Assembly: GCF_047948215.1 (NCBI RefSeq) | Contig: NC_134455.1 | Coordinates: forward strand, 302,082,147-302,146,146 | Length of the DNA: 64,000 bases | Source: Lycorma delicatula | Lineage: Eukaryota > Arthropoda > Insecta > Hemiptera > Fulgoridae | Direction of reading: 5' to 3' | Shown here: positions 25,460-36,547 of the stretch, one piece after another | How the letters are laid out: each line of letters starts with the position of its first letter | How positions within the stretch are numbered: the first letter of the stretch is position 1 | Program-made: the position numbers and the translations under genes | Notes under the pieces: model-generated | Databases searched by the model: none | Seen by the model: only the letters and a program-made list of their open reading frames with translations | Told to the model about the DNA's origin: nothing

Positions 25460-25682
25460 TTATCTCTTGGTTACAGTAGTATATAATCTATAATGTAATA
25501 AAATTATACAGTCACTCCTTTGCAGATTCTGACCTTGCTCGTCTTCCTGGAATTGATGAACTTGTTCCTGTTGGCAATAATTGTATATAATTATTCTTAT
25601 AGCAGTTTTTTCTGGTGCTGCTATTCCGGCAACTATTATAACTTTTACCATGTAATAAAAGAGGTGTGATTTTCATACATTA
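25460..25682 (-). other. exon-like antisense reading frame, copy 2
   Basis: Minus-strand ORF 25460-25651 of 63 codons: MVKVIIVAGIAAPEKTAI, then QQEQVHQFQEDEQGQNLQRS, a glutamine- and acid-rich segment. It duplicates copy 1 at 24830-25020 in the same orientation. At the position of the possible donor in copy 1 it reads GGA/GTGACT. No signal peptide or known motif is seen. Confidence 0.4.
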
Positions 25683-26746
25683 TAAAATCGTACCTGTCGA
25701 ATAACTGTTAGTTATTATTAAAACTCGTATTGTAATATATATGATGCAATTAATTTTTATTTGTAATTTTAGATGATACTTTATAATTGAACATATTAAA
25801 TTATATTCTCTTATTCTTTTTAATAACTTATTATTTACATATTTTCTTTTTTATTAGAGGTTACACGAATTAGCGATATCTGCTATTTATGCTTATTATA
25901 TCCAGATTGTCGATGCTAATTATTATTTGCGGTACGAATTGAACTTTTATTACTTAAAATACCCTTAATATTTGAACAGTTAAAAAAAAAAATAATTAAA
26001 ATAAATAATAAAAGTACGTGTTCGTCTAGAAGGAACAAATAGTTTTAATACAAACCTTCGATTTTCTAATAATTCGTTATGAACAGAAAAAAGTATGACG
26101 TTTATGAAGAAACATTTATTTAAATCTTAGTAAAGTTAAAAGTAATTTTTCCTGTTAAATAAATAGAATAGATAAAGTTGATTAAAGGTATCACTAAAAG
26201 GTTGGGATACTATTTTTAAAATTCTGATCAAATTTTTAAAATGAATTTTCCTCCAAATTAATTTTTTCCAAATTTTTGTGTGAAAAAAGGTCCAGTATAA
26301 AGTTCCCAATACTCCCGATTTGTAAAGTTTTTCATTTAAGCTTTTCGTTTTACAGAAAGTAACACATTATTTTTGTATTCTTAATACAGCAAATCAATAA
26401 AAATAAATCATGTTGGTGTTTGAAAAGTTGATTTTCAAAACTATTCGACTGATATTCACAAATCAAAAAGAGTTTTGATTAAACAATTTGGGGCTGAAAG
26501 CCAAAGCAACAAGGTATATTTTGTTGAGTTTCAGTAAGATTAAGCTCTCTTTTAAAATTAACGTAAATTAGCTAATAATTGTTTTTCTATTTAGATGAAA
26601 TGATGTGTAATAATTCTTAGATTTAAAAATAATTAATTTTATTTTACCCTGAGTTGTTTTTATTATTGTCCTAATTTTTAAGGTCGCGATAAAATTTATT
26701 ATTATTACTATTATTATTTATAACTGTTTAACTGTATTTGTAGTAT
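25683..26746. other. gene B intron 1, nothing recognised
   Basis: AT-rich; no coding or repeat signal recognised. Confidence 0.5.
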
Positions 26747-27421
26747 TACAAGGTGTATCAAAAAGAATGACCCAATTTCAAAATAATACACCTGGTCAGT
26801 GAATGATAGTGTAACAAGAGCGGTGTAGCGGGCCTGAGTAACGGATTCCTACCAATTATTATGAAAGTAATATAAAGTATAATAATTGCAGAAATCCATA
26901 AAAGGCAAAAAAGAAGAACCCTTTTTGTAAAGTACAACAATTGTCCTTTGTTATACTGCCCTCTAAGACAAAATGAATACCTGTTTTACGGTAGAAGAAT
27001 CCAGGTTTGGAATTTATTAGAACAAAAGCCTCGGTCGACTGTTCTCATGCTTCGACTTGGGTTCGGTCCGGTAGGTAAAGAGGCTAGAAATATAAATAGT
27101 CAGGGTAAGACCATCTAGAGGAGAGTTCTATTAGAACCAGTCTGGAGGCGTTACGGCGTTGGTCCCGCAAGGGCAGTTCTGAGAGCTCAGCGAGGAGCGG
27201 CTGCGAGTTATGTGAAATCGTGTGGGTTGGGCATCCAATTGTGTGAGTTCTGTGAACCAATCTAGCGAAACTTACTGCGACGATCCAGCGTGGAGAGTCA
27301 CAGGTGTGAGTCTTCGAGGTGTCAGTCCAGCGAGGAGAGTATCCAGTTTGATACGATTAAGGTGACGCCACGAGTAATTCCAGTAACCGAGAAATACTAT
27401 CGATGAGTTACAGTAAAACTA

Positions 27422-28749
27422 CAGGGTGTCCCATATAAAACGCAACCCATCAATCACTCATCCATGAAATTTCAAAAGTCAAGCTTACTCCCCTAGTCGT
27501 TACTGAAATGGACTCGTCCAACATCTGAACATCGCGGCGACGCAGTAGAACACTACCGACAGTAACAACAATGCAATCAAAGCGTTCAGTGTGTTGCTAG
27601 AGACAAGATGGTGTTTTCGCTAAATGAACGTGCTTTCATTGTTGAGTCGTACTTCAGTACGAAATCAGTGGATGCAGTGCAAGATTTGTTTCGCCATAAG
27701 TACCCAGATAAACCAGCTCCTAACAAAACATCAGTATTAAGGTTAGTTGCAAAATTTAGAGAGACCGGTTCTGTTAATAACAAGGAACACAAAAGATCTG
27801 CGTCAGTGTTGAATACAGATACAGTCACTGAAATCAAAGACCGATTATTCGCCTCACCAAATAAATCGATCAGACGTTTGTCTGCTGAAATTAATTTGTC
27901 TAAATCAACTGTTCATCGGGCGACCAAACAATTACAATTACGACCTTATCGCATTCAAACGGTTCATCAACTTCTTGAGCCCGACAAAGAAAAACGGCTA
28001 CAATATTGTCATCGGTTCCGTCGATTTCTGCGTGAGGTAATTAATGTTATGGATTCGTTATTTTTCACAGATTTTTCGGTTTCATTTGGATGGCTACGTA
28101 AACAGCTAAAACAGTCGAATTTGGAGTGCTGAAAATCCCCACGTTTATCACGAAAAACAATTACACCCGCAGAAGTTGGGCGTGTGGTGCGCGATATCGC
28201 GGAAGAAAATAATAGGTCCTATTTTTTTCGAGTACACCATTAATGCAGAACGGTATCAGGATAGTTTATTTCAGTTCATCGCACTCTTGGAAGAGGAAGA
28301 CAGACACTGCTGGCTACAACATGACGGTGCGACATCGCACTACGCAGGTTCAACTTCTGATTTCGTTGAGGAATTCTTTGTTAATCGTGTTATCGGTCTA
28401 GGCTTTTGGCCACCAAGATCTCCAGATTTGACTGCGGCGGATTTTTTTCTACGGGGTTAACTCAAAGAAAAAGCCTATAGCAACAAACCACGAACACTTG
28501 AACAATTGGAAATCAATATTGAACAAACTGAATTAAATATCCAGCCACAAACTTTGAAAAAAGTTGCAAGAAACGCTGTAAAAAGAATTGAAGCTTGTAT
28601 TCAAGAAGATGGGGGCCACTTTCAACATTTACTCTAAGTGTAAGGTAATGGATGGTAATAATAAAAATTACATTTACATTTACACGTGCCTTTTTATTAT
28701 TTCAATACCTACCGATATAAGGTTGGGATGCGTTTTATATGGGACACTG
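27422..28749 (+). mobile_element. mariner-like transposon, 1328 bp, nested
   Basis: The left end CAGGGTGTCCCATATAAAAC and the reverse complement of the right end (CAGTGTCCCATATAAAACGC) match apart from two bases, and TA flanks both ends (27420-27421 and 28750-28751). It encloses one transposase pseudogene. By coincidence it has the same length as the mariner at 22971. Confidence 0.93.
27608..28637 (+). pseudogene. IS630-Tc1-mariner transposase pseudogene (DUF4817-type N-terminus)
   Basis: The first 150 codons are intact: MVFSLNERAFIVESYFSTKS, the helix-turn-helix region with KFRETGSVNNKEHKRSAS, and STVHRATKQLQLRPYRIQ. A frameshift near 28080 (after LFFTDFS; the protein resumes as HLDGYVN) and TAA codons near 28103 and 28458 break it. 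The rest is clear: LGVWCAISRKKIIGPIFF, WLQHDGATSHYAG with a catalytic Asp, and PPRSPDLTAADFFLRG with the last one, ending IQEDGGHFQHLL. About 38 residues separate the last two Asp, longer than mariner's 34. Confidence 0.9.
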
Positions 28750-29520
28750 TATAAGTGAAAGTAATAATGCAATAGACTTGATTCATAAATTGTTAGGGTT
28801 GATAGCAAAGGATGGCAAGTGAATACTATACGGTAATTTTTTAATATAAGACTAGTGGTTGAAAAGGGTTAAGACTAGCGGTTTCTTTTGTTAATACTAG
28901 TTTATTACTGAAATACTAGTTTTCTGTTTATATACCTGGAATAAATTCGAATGATTATTTATTTTGAACTCGATAAGTTCTCTAGCTTGATCTTGCGTGT
29001 GATCTGAATTTATTATTTACTAATGAGATTTATCACTATTTATATGTAATATTTTGATTATTATCTTTGCTGATTACGTTATGTAGTTTTCTCTGTTTTT
29101 ATGTCATGCTTACTGTTTTGATTGTGTTATGTTTTGTCATTTAATAATCGTTCACTATTAATGCTGACTATTATTGTAGTTGTAATTACTATATTAATAT
29201 TTGTGGTTTCATTAATTGTTTTATTATTGTCACTTATTATTATTAATATTATTAATATCATTACTGTATTTATCATCATTGTTATTATTATTAATTTGCC
29301 TGGTTGTAATTTGAGCATTTTAAACCAATAAACTGTAATTATATAAACATTCTAAATTGTCAACAACCTCTCATTATCCTGATCAAGCCGCAGAACACGT
29401 GACAATACTGTGAAATGTACCACATACTTTCAAATGGTTTACGTATCCTAGAGTTTCTAATACCGGCGTCAGTTTGGAATATTAGCGCTCAAACGGCTAC
29501 TAACCTCAGTAATAAACAGC

Positions 29521-31035
29521 ATGGTGTCTGCAACAGAAGGTGTTTTGTGTTATAAAATTTTGCACGACAGAGTCAGTAATAACGGTTCAGCGTGCGTTTC
29601 GACAGCGTTTTAGGGTTGATCCATATTGATTAAGAATATTCATCGCTGGTATAAACAATTTGAAGAATGAGGGATGTTTATATAAGGGGAAGAGTTCAGA
29701 GCAACCACGCACTTCAGAGGAAATTATACAAGGAATTCAAGAGGCTTTTCACCAAAGCCCGAAAGAGTCCTCTCGTCGCCCAAGCCAAGAATTTGAGGAT
29801 AACTCATATGACTACTGTGTATTAAGACGACACTTGCATTTCAGGCCATACGATTACAACTGGTGTAAGCTATTCGCGTAAAGAACGAAAAGAAAACGTA
29901 AAATTTACTGTGGTATGCTCTTAATTATATGGTAGACGGTAGGTTCTTACCGCGGTTAATTTTTAGTGAGGAAGAAAAATTTCATTTAAACGGTAAAGTT
30001 TCACGTCACAACGTTTGCATACGGGGACTTAAGAATCCACACGATATTGTACAGCAGAAGTGAAATTAACCAAAAGTTACTGTTTTTTGTGCGGTTTTGT
30101 TTACAAAAATGTGTGGCCCTTTTTTTAAAAGGAAAAACAGCAATCGATCGAAAGAACTCATTTAGAGATGAAAAGTTATTACCAGGACTTTTATAAGTGG
30201 AAATGGTAAAGGGGCTTATAATAAACGTAAAAAAAATAAATGCTTGGGTAGGAATGGTTGATTTGGGAGGATGAAAAATGGTATTATTGCGATTTCCGGC
30301 GAAAGTTGACGTCAAAAAAATTTATGGTTATTTAAGACACAGAAAGGTATACTTTAACCAAGTTTTGTTAAAATTAAATTATTTTTGCGGAAATGAATAT
30401 AAAAAAAACAAAAAATAAGATTTTTCGCATTTTTCTCGGAAATTTTGAGATTATGTTAAAAAGTGACCTCTACAAAAGTTGTAGATCATGCAAAAATCTA
30501 ATTGGAAAATTTTTTTTCAACCCTCCCCAACCCCCCAAATCACCTCTTCATCACTACCGCTAACGCATTTATTTTTTTATGTTTATTATAAGCTCCTTTA
30601 CCATTTCCACTTATAAAAGTTCAGGTAACAATTTTTTTTCTCCAAATGTAATTTAGTGGACTAAACAGGGTATTCTTAAGTTGAGATACTGCAGGACTGG
30701 CTTTATCCACAACTAAATGAAGATTTTGAATTCGTTTTTCAGCAAAATGGAACCCCGCCATTTCGGCACAACCGAGTTCGTCGGTTTCTAAATAAAATAT
30801 TGCCTCAGCGCTGGATAGGGCGTACAGAACCCCCGAAACTTGGCACAAAACTCTTGGCCCCCAAGATCCCCAGGGGATATCTGAAACAAAATGCTTATAT
30901 TTCGCCATTACATGCTTATTTGGATGTGTTGAAAACCAGGATAACAGATGGAATAACTTCTGTAACAAAAGACTGCCTGAGACGCGTTGTGGAAGAATTC
31001 AGCTTTTGATGTTATCCGTACTGCGGATGGAGGGA
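29521..31035 (+). pseudogene. mariner-like transposase pseudogene, split by a MITE
   Basis: Fragments in order are MVSATEGVLCYKILHD, IHRWYKQFEE, KGKSSEQPRTSEE, LRRHLHFRPYD, GRFLPRLIFSEEEKFHLNGK and RHNVCIRGLKNPHDIV. After the MITE come RRFLNKILPQRWIGRT-like pieces (QRWIGRTEPPKLGTKLL), LDVLKTRITDGITSVTKDCL and a tail read as AFDVIRTADGGNVEHL. The block order is that of the arthropod DUF4817-type transposases. Numerous frameshifts and stops are present. The QDGAPPH block survives only as an altered frame at about 30745-30770. Confidence 0.75.
30172..30640. mobile_element. MITE inserted in the transposase
   Basis: The left arm (from 30185: ACTTTTATAAGTGGAAATGG, then TAAAGGGGCTTATAATAAAC) is the reverse complement of the right arm, which ends at 30622 and carries AGCTCCTTTACCATTTCCAC. 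About 55 bp of near-perfect match extends with decay to the outer AAA..GTTA.TACC. The 350-bp centre has no coding capacity. It separates the N- and C-terminal halves of the transposase, so it is the younger insertion. Confidence 0.85.
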
Positions 31036-31158
31036 ATGTAGAACATTTGTAACGTATTAAGCAAACTTTTAAACATTTTATATAGTACGTAATTGTAAAC
31101 ACTTTTATTATGAAATATATATGTGTTTGAAATCGGATTTCTTTTTAATATCGCTGTA

Positions 31159-31929
31159 TTTTTTGATAACAGATCGTATTATTAGCTTGATCAGTAAGGT
31201 TATATAACAGAAATAAAGGAAATTTTACAATTTTATTGAAAATTTGTTAATGAACAGATCATAATTAAAATAAATAATTCCATGTGTAAATTCTGTTTGG
31301 ATTAGTGAAAGACATCTCAGTATCACGATGCTATGAATTTGGACAAGAGTATTTAAACAACATAACTAGCACCAAAATAAAAAAAAAAAAACAGTTATAA
31401 AATAATTTTTTAATTACCAAGTAGTTTATTTACTGTACCTTTACACACAAGGGTCTAGTATTAGATTTTCGTTTCCAGTTTGGTGGATGACTCAACTCCT
31501 TTAAAATTAGATTTATTCACTTAAGTAAAAGTCGGATAAATGTAATTAAAAAAAAAAAAATCAATTGATTTTGAGATTTATTCGAGGAAACTGTTTGTAA
31601 CATCCGTAAAAATCGTATGGAATGAAATATATTATTTACTAACAAGTAATTAAGTGTGTAAAAATCGGTAGATAAATAATAAGAAACAACAAATTAATAA
31701 AAATTATTTAATTTAGCGCAATCCATCGAGAAACACTTCTCTTTAATTTTAACATAAAAATGGAGTAAAAATAAGTGGTAATACAAAAAGTAGAAAATTT
31801 TGCTAAAATGATACATTAAATTATCTCATTTGTATGTAAAAATAAAAAAAATTAAGAAAATACGTTACGGCTATGTTAAAATTTCATCAAGTAGAATAGA
31901 AAAAATATTTGTTACCTCAATGTATTTCT
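31159..31929. other. gene B intron 1, nothing recognised
   Basis: AT-rich intron with poly-A runs (31377-31391 and 31548-31560). Nothing else recognised. Confidence 0.5.
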
Positions 31930-32690
31930 TCAGTACCCGATAAGCTGTTGTCTATTGAACTATTGACATCGTTTTCAAAATTTATCATATCTTCAATAAT
32001 ATTTTCACAGTAACTGTCCGCTTCTCATACTTTGTTCTTTATACATGTTGAAAACAATTTTTCCAACTACTTGGACCTATTCATTAACATCTTCTATCAA
32101 TAGATTTTTTACATCACTTAACTTAAATGTTGTGTTATTACTCCCAATGTTTGACTTGTTCCAATATCATTTCTATCGAGTAAAGTGGCAATGGTATGGA
32201 GGAAGACGTAACACGACACATTTTTTTTAATTTTGCTATTCTATCTACTTTATATTGATTTTTTTTTTTGTTTGACTGATTTTACTAATCTAATAAGTTC
32301 TACTTTTAACATGTTTTCGGTGTACGCGATATTCTTCGATTTTAACCATTTGACAATTTCCGATTTTCGGGTCGAAGCGTTTGGAAATTTTTCAGTTTTC
32401 AGGCAATGGTACGGCGCATAATTCATTACTATGAGGGATCCTTTCAACAATTAAATCGTTGCATACAATTGTCACCATTCATTTCATCGTGATACTCTGG
32501 GAAGATCTGGATTCAAATACTACCACTGTTCAAAAACCAATTTTTACTTCCTACTTGTGTTACTATTAATCGTTTACCTTTTTCAGCCGGGGCTTTCACC
32601 CCAGTTGACAAATCTTTTATAAAAGCGTTGATTGTGCTCTTTATAAAGACTCAAAATATTTTTAACTGCTTATCAACGGCAGCCATGGCG
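31930..32690 (-). pseudogene. IS630-like (Tc1/mariner superfamily) transposase remnant
   Basis: On the minus strand: TGVKAPAEKGKRLIVTQVGS, PEYHDEMNGDN, then the frame 32250-32450 with GSLIVMNYAPYHCLKTEKFP and NIAYTENMLKVELIRLVKSV, then RLPPYHCHFTR, NNTTFKLSDVKNL and, in another register, KYRVLK-like debris. In intact relatives the centre reads IVMDNAPYHS, so the catalytic Asp is replaced here (Asp to Asn, Asn to Tyr). Stops and frameshifts abound. No terminal repeats were found. Confidence 0.75.
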
Positions 32691-33301
32691 CCAGATGAGT
32701 GATATCTTACTGAACATTATTAAACGCATAAAACAATAATTGTACTAGCACGTGGAAGTTATCAAATAATTCATCCTTAACTACTGTGACTCATGTATGC
32801 TGAATTCATATTTATATCTGCAGCACAGTTTCGTGACACAAGGATTAGTACAGTAAATAAATACTGTATTTAATATAGAATCGTGCATATTGAATTGACT
32901 ACTTTGACAGCGGGTGAGATGACATCATCTTTGCTAACCGCATAACACATTGCAATGCTATGATTTCATCTGCTTGCTTTATTCACCTTGGTTTATGCCA
33001 AGGTGATTAAACTTTTTAAATTTTCGTTTAATTATTAAATATATATAGATGTGTGTTTGTGAGATAAGGACGTATTATAAGGTACATTAGTATTCATCCC
33101 AACTGAATCGTTAATTAGTACAATAAAAATAGAAATTTAATAGGGAAATAAATAACAGCAATTGTATATTTTTTTGTTGCACATGCTTATTTTATTTGTT
33201 TACTAAGGTTCTGTGGCATCTTACAGAAAAGAGCGGTCAGTAAAAAACTTACAAGAGTGTATAAATTTCATAAGATATTTTTAAATCTTATTTAATCTCA
33301 C
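32691..33301. other. gene B intron 1, nothing recognised
   Basis: AT-rich to balanced sequence without a recognised feature. Confidence 0.45.
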
Positions 33302-33625
33302 ATCGGTTCGAATCCCTCTTCATATACATATATTTTTTTTAACTTTTTTTTAAATTTAAATTTATTGATTTATTAATAGATATTAAACTCTGATTGTAAA
33401 AAAAAACGTTTAACAATAAATATTGATTCAATAATAATACAGAAAAAAAATAATAAATGAAAAAAAAAAACAGAAGTTATTAGCGAAATAAAATTTTGTG
33501 TACTTTTCATTTGAATTCAAGAATTTTACAAGCAGAGATTAATAATTATCAATAAATAAATATATTTAAATTAAAAAAAAAATATGTTAAAATTATATGT
33601 ATATGAAGTCGGATTCGAACCAATG
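33302..33625. repeat. foldback repeat with B-box-like tips
   Basis: The left tip ATCGGTTCGAATCCCTCTTC and the right tip, reverse-complemented (TTGGTTCGAATCCGACTTCA), head two arms of about 95 bp facing each other. The arms continue through ATACATAT and T-rich DNA to a TAGATATTAAACTCTG/TAATTATTAATCTCTG block. GGTTCGAATCC matches a tRNA T-arm/B-box, so the repeat may derive from a tRNA-related SINE joined head to head. Related sequence recurs at 35290-35820 and 53513-54115. Confidence 0.65.
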
Positions 33626-35289
33626 TGTGCATGGTTACGGATCCGACTTGTTTTCACTTACACCAACATATCTACTGGTGCGACGTGAAACAAATTAATA
33701 TATAAATTAGTATAAAATGCTAAGGGAATTTTTAGCGCCATTTTTCTTGAGTATAATTGAATATTGCAGCAAAAAAATGTGTATATGTAATTTAACAGGT
33801 GTAAAAGGAAGTCATGTAGTGTCCACATCACATTTTTTTTTTATATTTTGTAGTGTAAAACAAATGAGTTTGAAATCTTTTTCCCCAAGTTAAATAGAGA
33901 TTTATGCTTGCATCGTGTTGAAAAATAAGGATCTAGTATAAACATTCTTATGTAGTTATGCGCAAGAAGACTGATTTTTAGTTATTTTATTTTGTTTCCT
34001 TTTGAAAAAGTATAAACTCATTTGTCATTTAACCTCTAAAAAATAATTACACGTCAAAAAAGCACTACAGTGAAAAAAACAAAAATAAAGTTTCAACTCG
34101 CTCACCACTTAAATTTAACGTAACTTAAGAACAACTAAACCAATCTTCATAAAATTTTCACATGTTCAACTTCAGATACAATACTACAGCACATATAAGT
34201 TTCAGAGAAATTGATCTAGTAGTTTTGGAAATTTTCGAGCCACAAACTTTTACACATAGCCTTAAAATCCAGTTTATATATGTATCTATAAACTCGGTTT
34301 TAAATAAACTGTATTTTCGTACTCCTTATATCTCAAAACGTAAAGAGAATTCATCCACCATACGACCGAAAATAATACTTAGCTCTTTGAAAAGTCGGTA
34401 AAAATTAAAAGGGTTTCTTGAGAAATTAATAGGAGGAGTATCTTATAAGAATCTCCTTTTCCTTTCTTTATTGTACTTCAAATTGCAAGAAACTAATAAT
34501 TTTTTCACCAATAACGTCCATGGTATTTTAGAAAAATTCAATTAAAATTTTAGTTCATTTAAGGTAGGGAAGAAATTAATGATTTTTTAAAATTTATGTT
34601 TTGTAAGATTGTAAAAATAATTTATTTTTTGGAAAATAATAATTATTTTTCAAAGTTGTTAAATTTTTAATATTTTTATTTAAAAATCTTTACAGTATAA
34701 TAATATGATATTTTTTATTTTATCTTTTTTGAATATAAAATTGTTTGATTTATGTAATTAAGGCAATTATATGACAGAAAGAATTTATGTTTTTACATCT
34801 TAATTTGAATAAAGGAAAAATGACTAAAAATGTAGGTAAAATGACTACTTTTTAAAAATTTTTTAATGTGATATTTCTTTACTGTTTATAAAATTTATCC
34901 AATAGCACTGAGTAAAATTTAGTAGAATAAAACCTTCAACTCTATAAAATCTATTTTAATTTTACTTATTTTTATCTATTCAATGAAGATACAGCTTTCA
35001 AATTCCCTAATAAAATATTGTGTTTACACTACAAATTAAGTGTATATTTATAAGATAGAAGTTTATATTTTCCAAATGTTTTACTTTTATTACACAATTA
35101 CCGTTGGAATTAATCTATTTATTTATTTCAACAGTAACTAATTTACGTAAAATTCTAAAAAGTAATACATAATTTACAATAACAGCCACATATTCGAATT
35201 CAAGCATTCAACATGTAAAAAAAAAATCTGATGTGGACATCACATGACTTCCTTGTACGCCTATTAAATTACATATACATATTCTTCTT
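33626..35289. repeat. segment bounded by a 55-bp inverted repeat
   Basis: The arm at about 33778-33835 (GTATATGTAATTTAACAGGT, then AGGAAGTCATGTAGTGTCCA) is the reverse complement of 35225-35282 (GATGTGGACATCACATGACT, then TATTAAATTACATATACATA). The 1.4 kb between them is very AT-rich and has no gene; the 79-codon frame at 34162 shows no known motif. The two arms may be ends of one long non-autonomous element or of two copies in opposite orientation. Confidence 0.6.
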
Positions 35290-35820
35290 TTTAAATGAAA
35301 AGTACATAAAATTTTATTTCATTAATAACATTTGATATTTTTTATTGTTATTATTGAATAATTCTTTATTGTAAAACTTTTTTTACAATCAGAGGTTAAT
35401 AATTATAAATAAATCAATATATTTAAATTAAAAGAAAAAATTAAAAAAAAGGAGATGAAGTCTGATTGGAACCGCTGTGCTTCTAAGATCCAAATATTTC
35501 ATTAATTAAAATTGTTATTTGGCTATAACTCTGGAACCAATGAAAATAATTACCACTTATGATACATTTTTGAAAAGCTCTTAATGAGAGCTTATTACAG
35601 CAGTTAAGAAAAAGTCTAACATCCAAATTTTTTGGATTTTGGATTTTTTTTGGACACTTTTGGTCCAGTCGATTGCAATCAAAAGGGAAGGTGCATAACT
35701 GGATGTTACAACAGTCTAAATTGAAAATTTCAACATCCTACGGGTAATCGTTTTTGAGTTATGCGAGATACATACGTATGCACATACGTACTTAGATACG
35801 TACATAGAGTCGAGTGGGAG
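35290..35820 (-). repeat. dispersed repeat, copy 2 (inverted relative to 53.5 kb)
   Basis: Reverse complement of the 53590-54080 segment. Shared blocks include AATCGTTTTTGAGTTATGCG, AGTCGATTGCAATCAAAAG, AAAGCTCTTAATGAGAGCTT, TATTTGGCTATAACTCTGGA and the TGAAATAAAAT block. It contains the B-box-like GATTGGAACC and runs into the retrotransposon leader at about 35816. Confidence 0.75.
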
Positions 35821-36063
35821 TTTTGGTTGCGTTAAGACGTGTTCTTATCGCTCCGTGTGGTCTTTTAATTTTGATTGGTTTTACGGTTTTTGATTGGATT
35901 GTACGTTAGCAAGTGTGGTGGATAATTTACTGGATGTGTGGTTTTTATATACTGGATGATTTTGGACAACGGGCGACTTTTTTACAGTGATTTTGAGTTT
36001 TTATTGCTTTATTGCCTGTTGGTAATAAGGGTTAAATTTACTGTACTGTACTGTAGTACTGTT

Positions 36064-36066
36064 TGT

Positions 36067-36101
<35 letters not shown>
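36064..36101 (+). repeat. (GT)n microsatellite
   Basis: An almost pure GT tract of about 38 bases in the retrotransposon leader. Confidence 0.95.
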
Positions 36102-36103
<2 letters not shown>

Positions 36104-36547
36104 GAAGTAGACAATAAGAATTATTTCTTATCAAGTTGTATAATAAGCGGTTCAAACATTCAAATGTTTTAGAGTTACATTAATTTTAATTGTAAACAAG
36201 ATAGCAATTGGTTATCTTTTTGATATTAGAGATTGGTATTTAGCTTAGGTAGATAATTAGCTATATTGTACAGCTAAGCCTAAGCTCAGTAAATTTTTCG
36301 AGAAATTACTAGGTGAGTTAGTTTTTACGTTTTTATTCTAAGTGCTAATATTGAGTTATAAGGGGAAATTTCCTTTTCCCGTAATTAAGCAATCCTCCCT
36401 TTACAGATAAATCCTTCCTGTTCCACATGAATCTCAACCCTTCGATATTTTACCCCCTTCCCTCTCACCAAATAAGGGGTCGGATTTGGGGACATACATT
36501 TACTTGCCCCTCCACCACCCCTTGCGGTAGTATTTGACCTTGCGAAG

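Larger units (their letters stand above)
26811..29400 (+). mobile_element. candidate solo LTR or other insertion, interrupted by a mariner-like element
   Basis: With the 27422-28749 element removed, about 1.26 kb remains that separates the tip of the outer transposon from its body. The left part is GC-richer and contains a TATA box in ATATAAATAGTC (about 27092). The right part ends with AATAAACTG (29329) and a TGATCAAGCCGCAGAACACG segment, an arrangement seen in LTRs. I could not fix the ends or a target-site duplication, and no primer-binding site or pol gene is present. It may equally be an unrelated insertion. Confidence 0.3.
26749..31156 (+). mobile_element. DUF4817-type mariner-like transposon, split by nested insertions
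   Basis: The left end (CAAGGTGTATCAAAAAGAAT at 26749) and the reverse complement of the right end (about 31122-31156) match over some 33 bases with decay. They share TTTGAAAT.GG, the CTTTTT run and the terminal C-GTA, with TA at 26747 and 31157. The transposase body lies at 29521-31035. Between the left tip and that body sits 2.6 kb of unrelated sequence (about 26811-29400) that itself contains a 1328-bp mariner-like element. A MITE (about 30172-30640) splits the transposase. Without the insertions the element would be about 1.35 kb, a normal size. Confidence 0.7.

Noticed and set aside
29122..29331. ORFs on both strands rich in Ile/Val/Asn
   Set aside because: Low-complexity TTA/TTG repeats; no coding signal.
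33302..35289. CRISPR-like or regularly spaced repeat array
   Set aside because: Repeats are inverted arms of unequal spacing in a eukaryotic intron, not direct short repeats with spacers.
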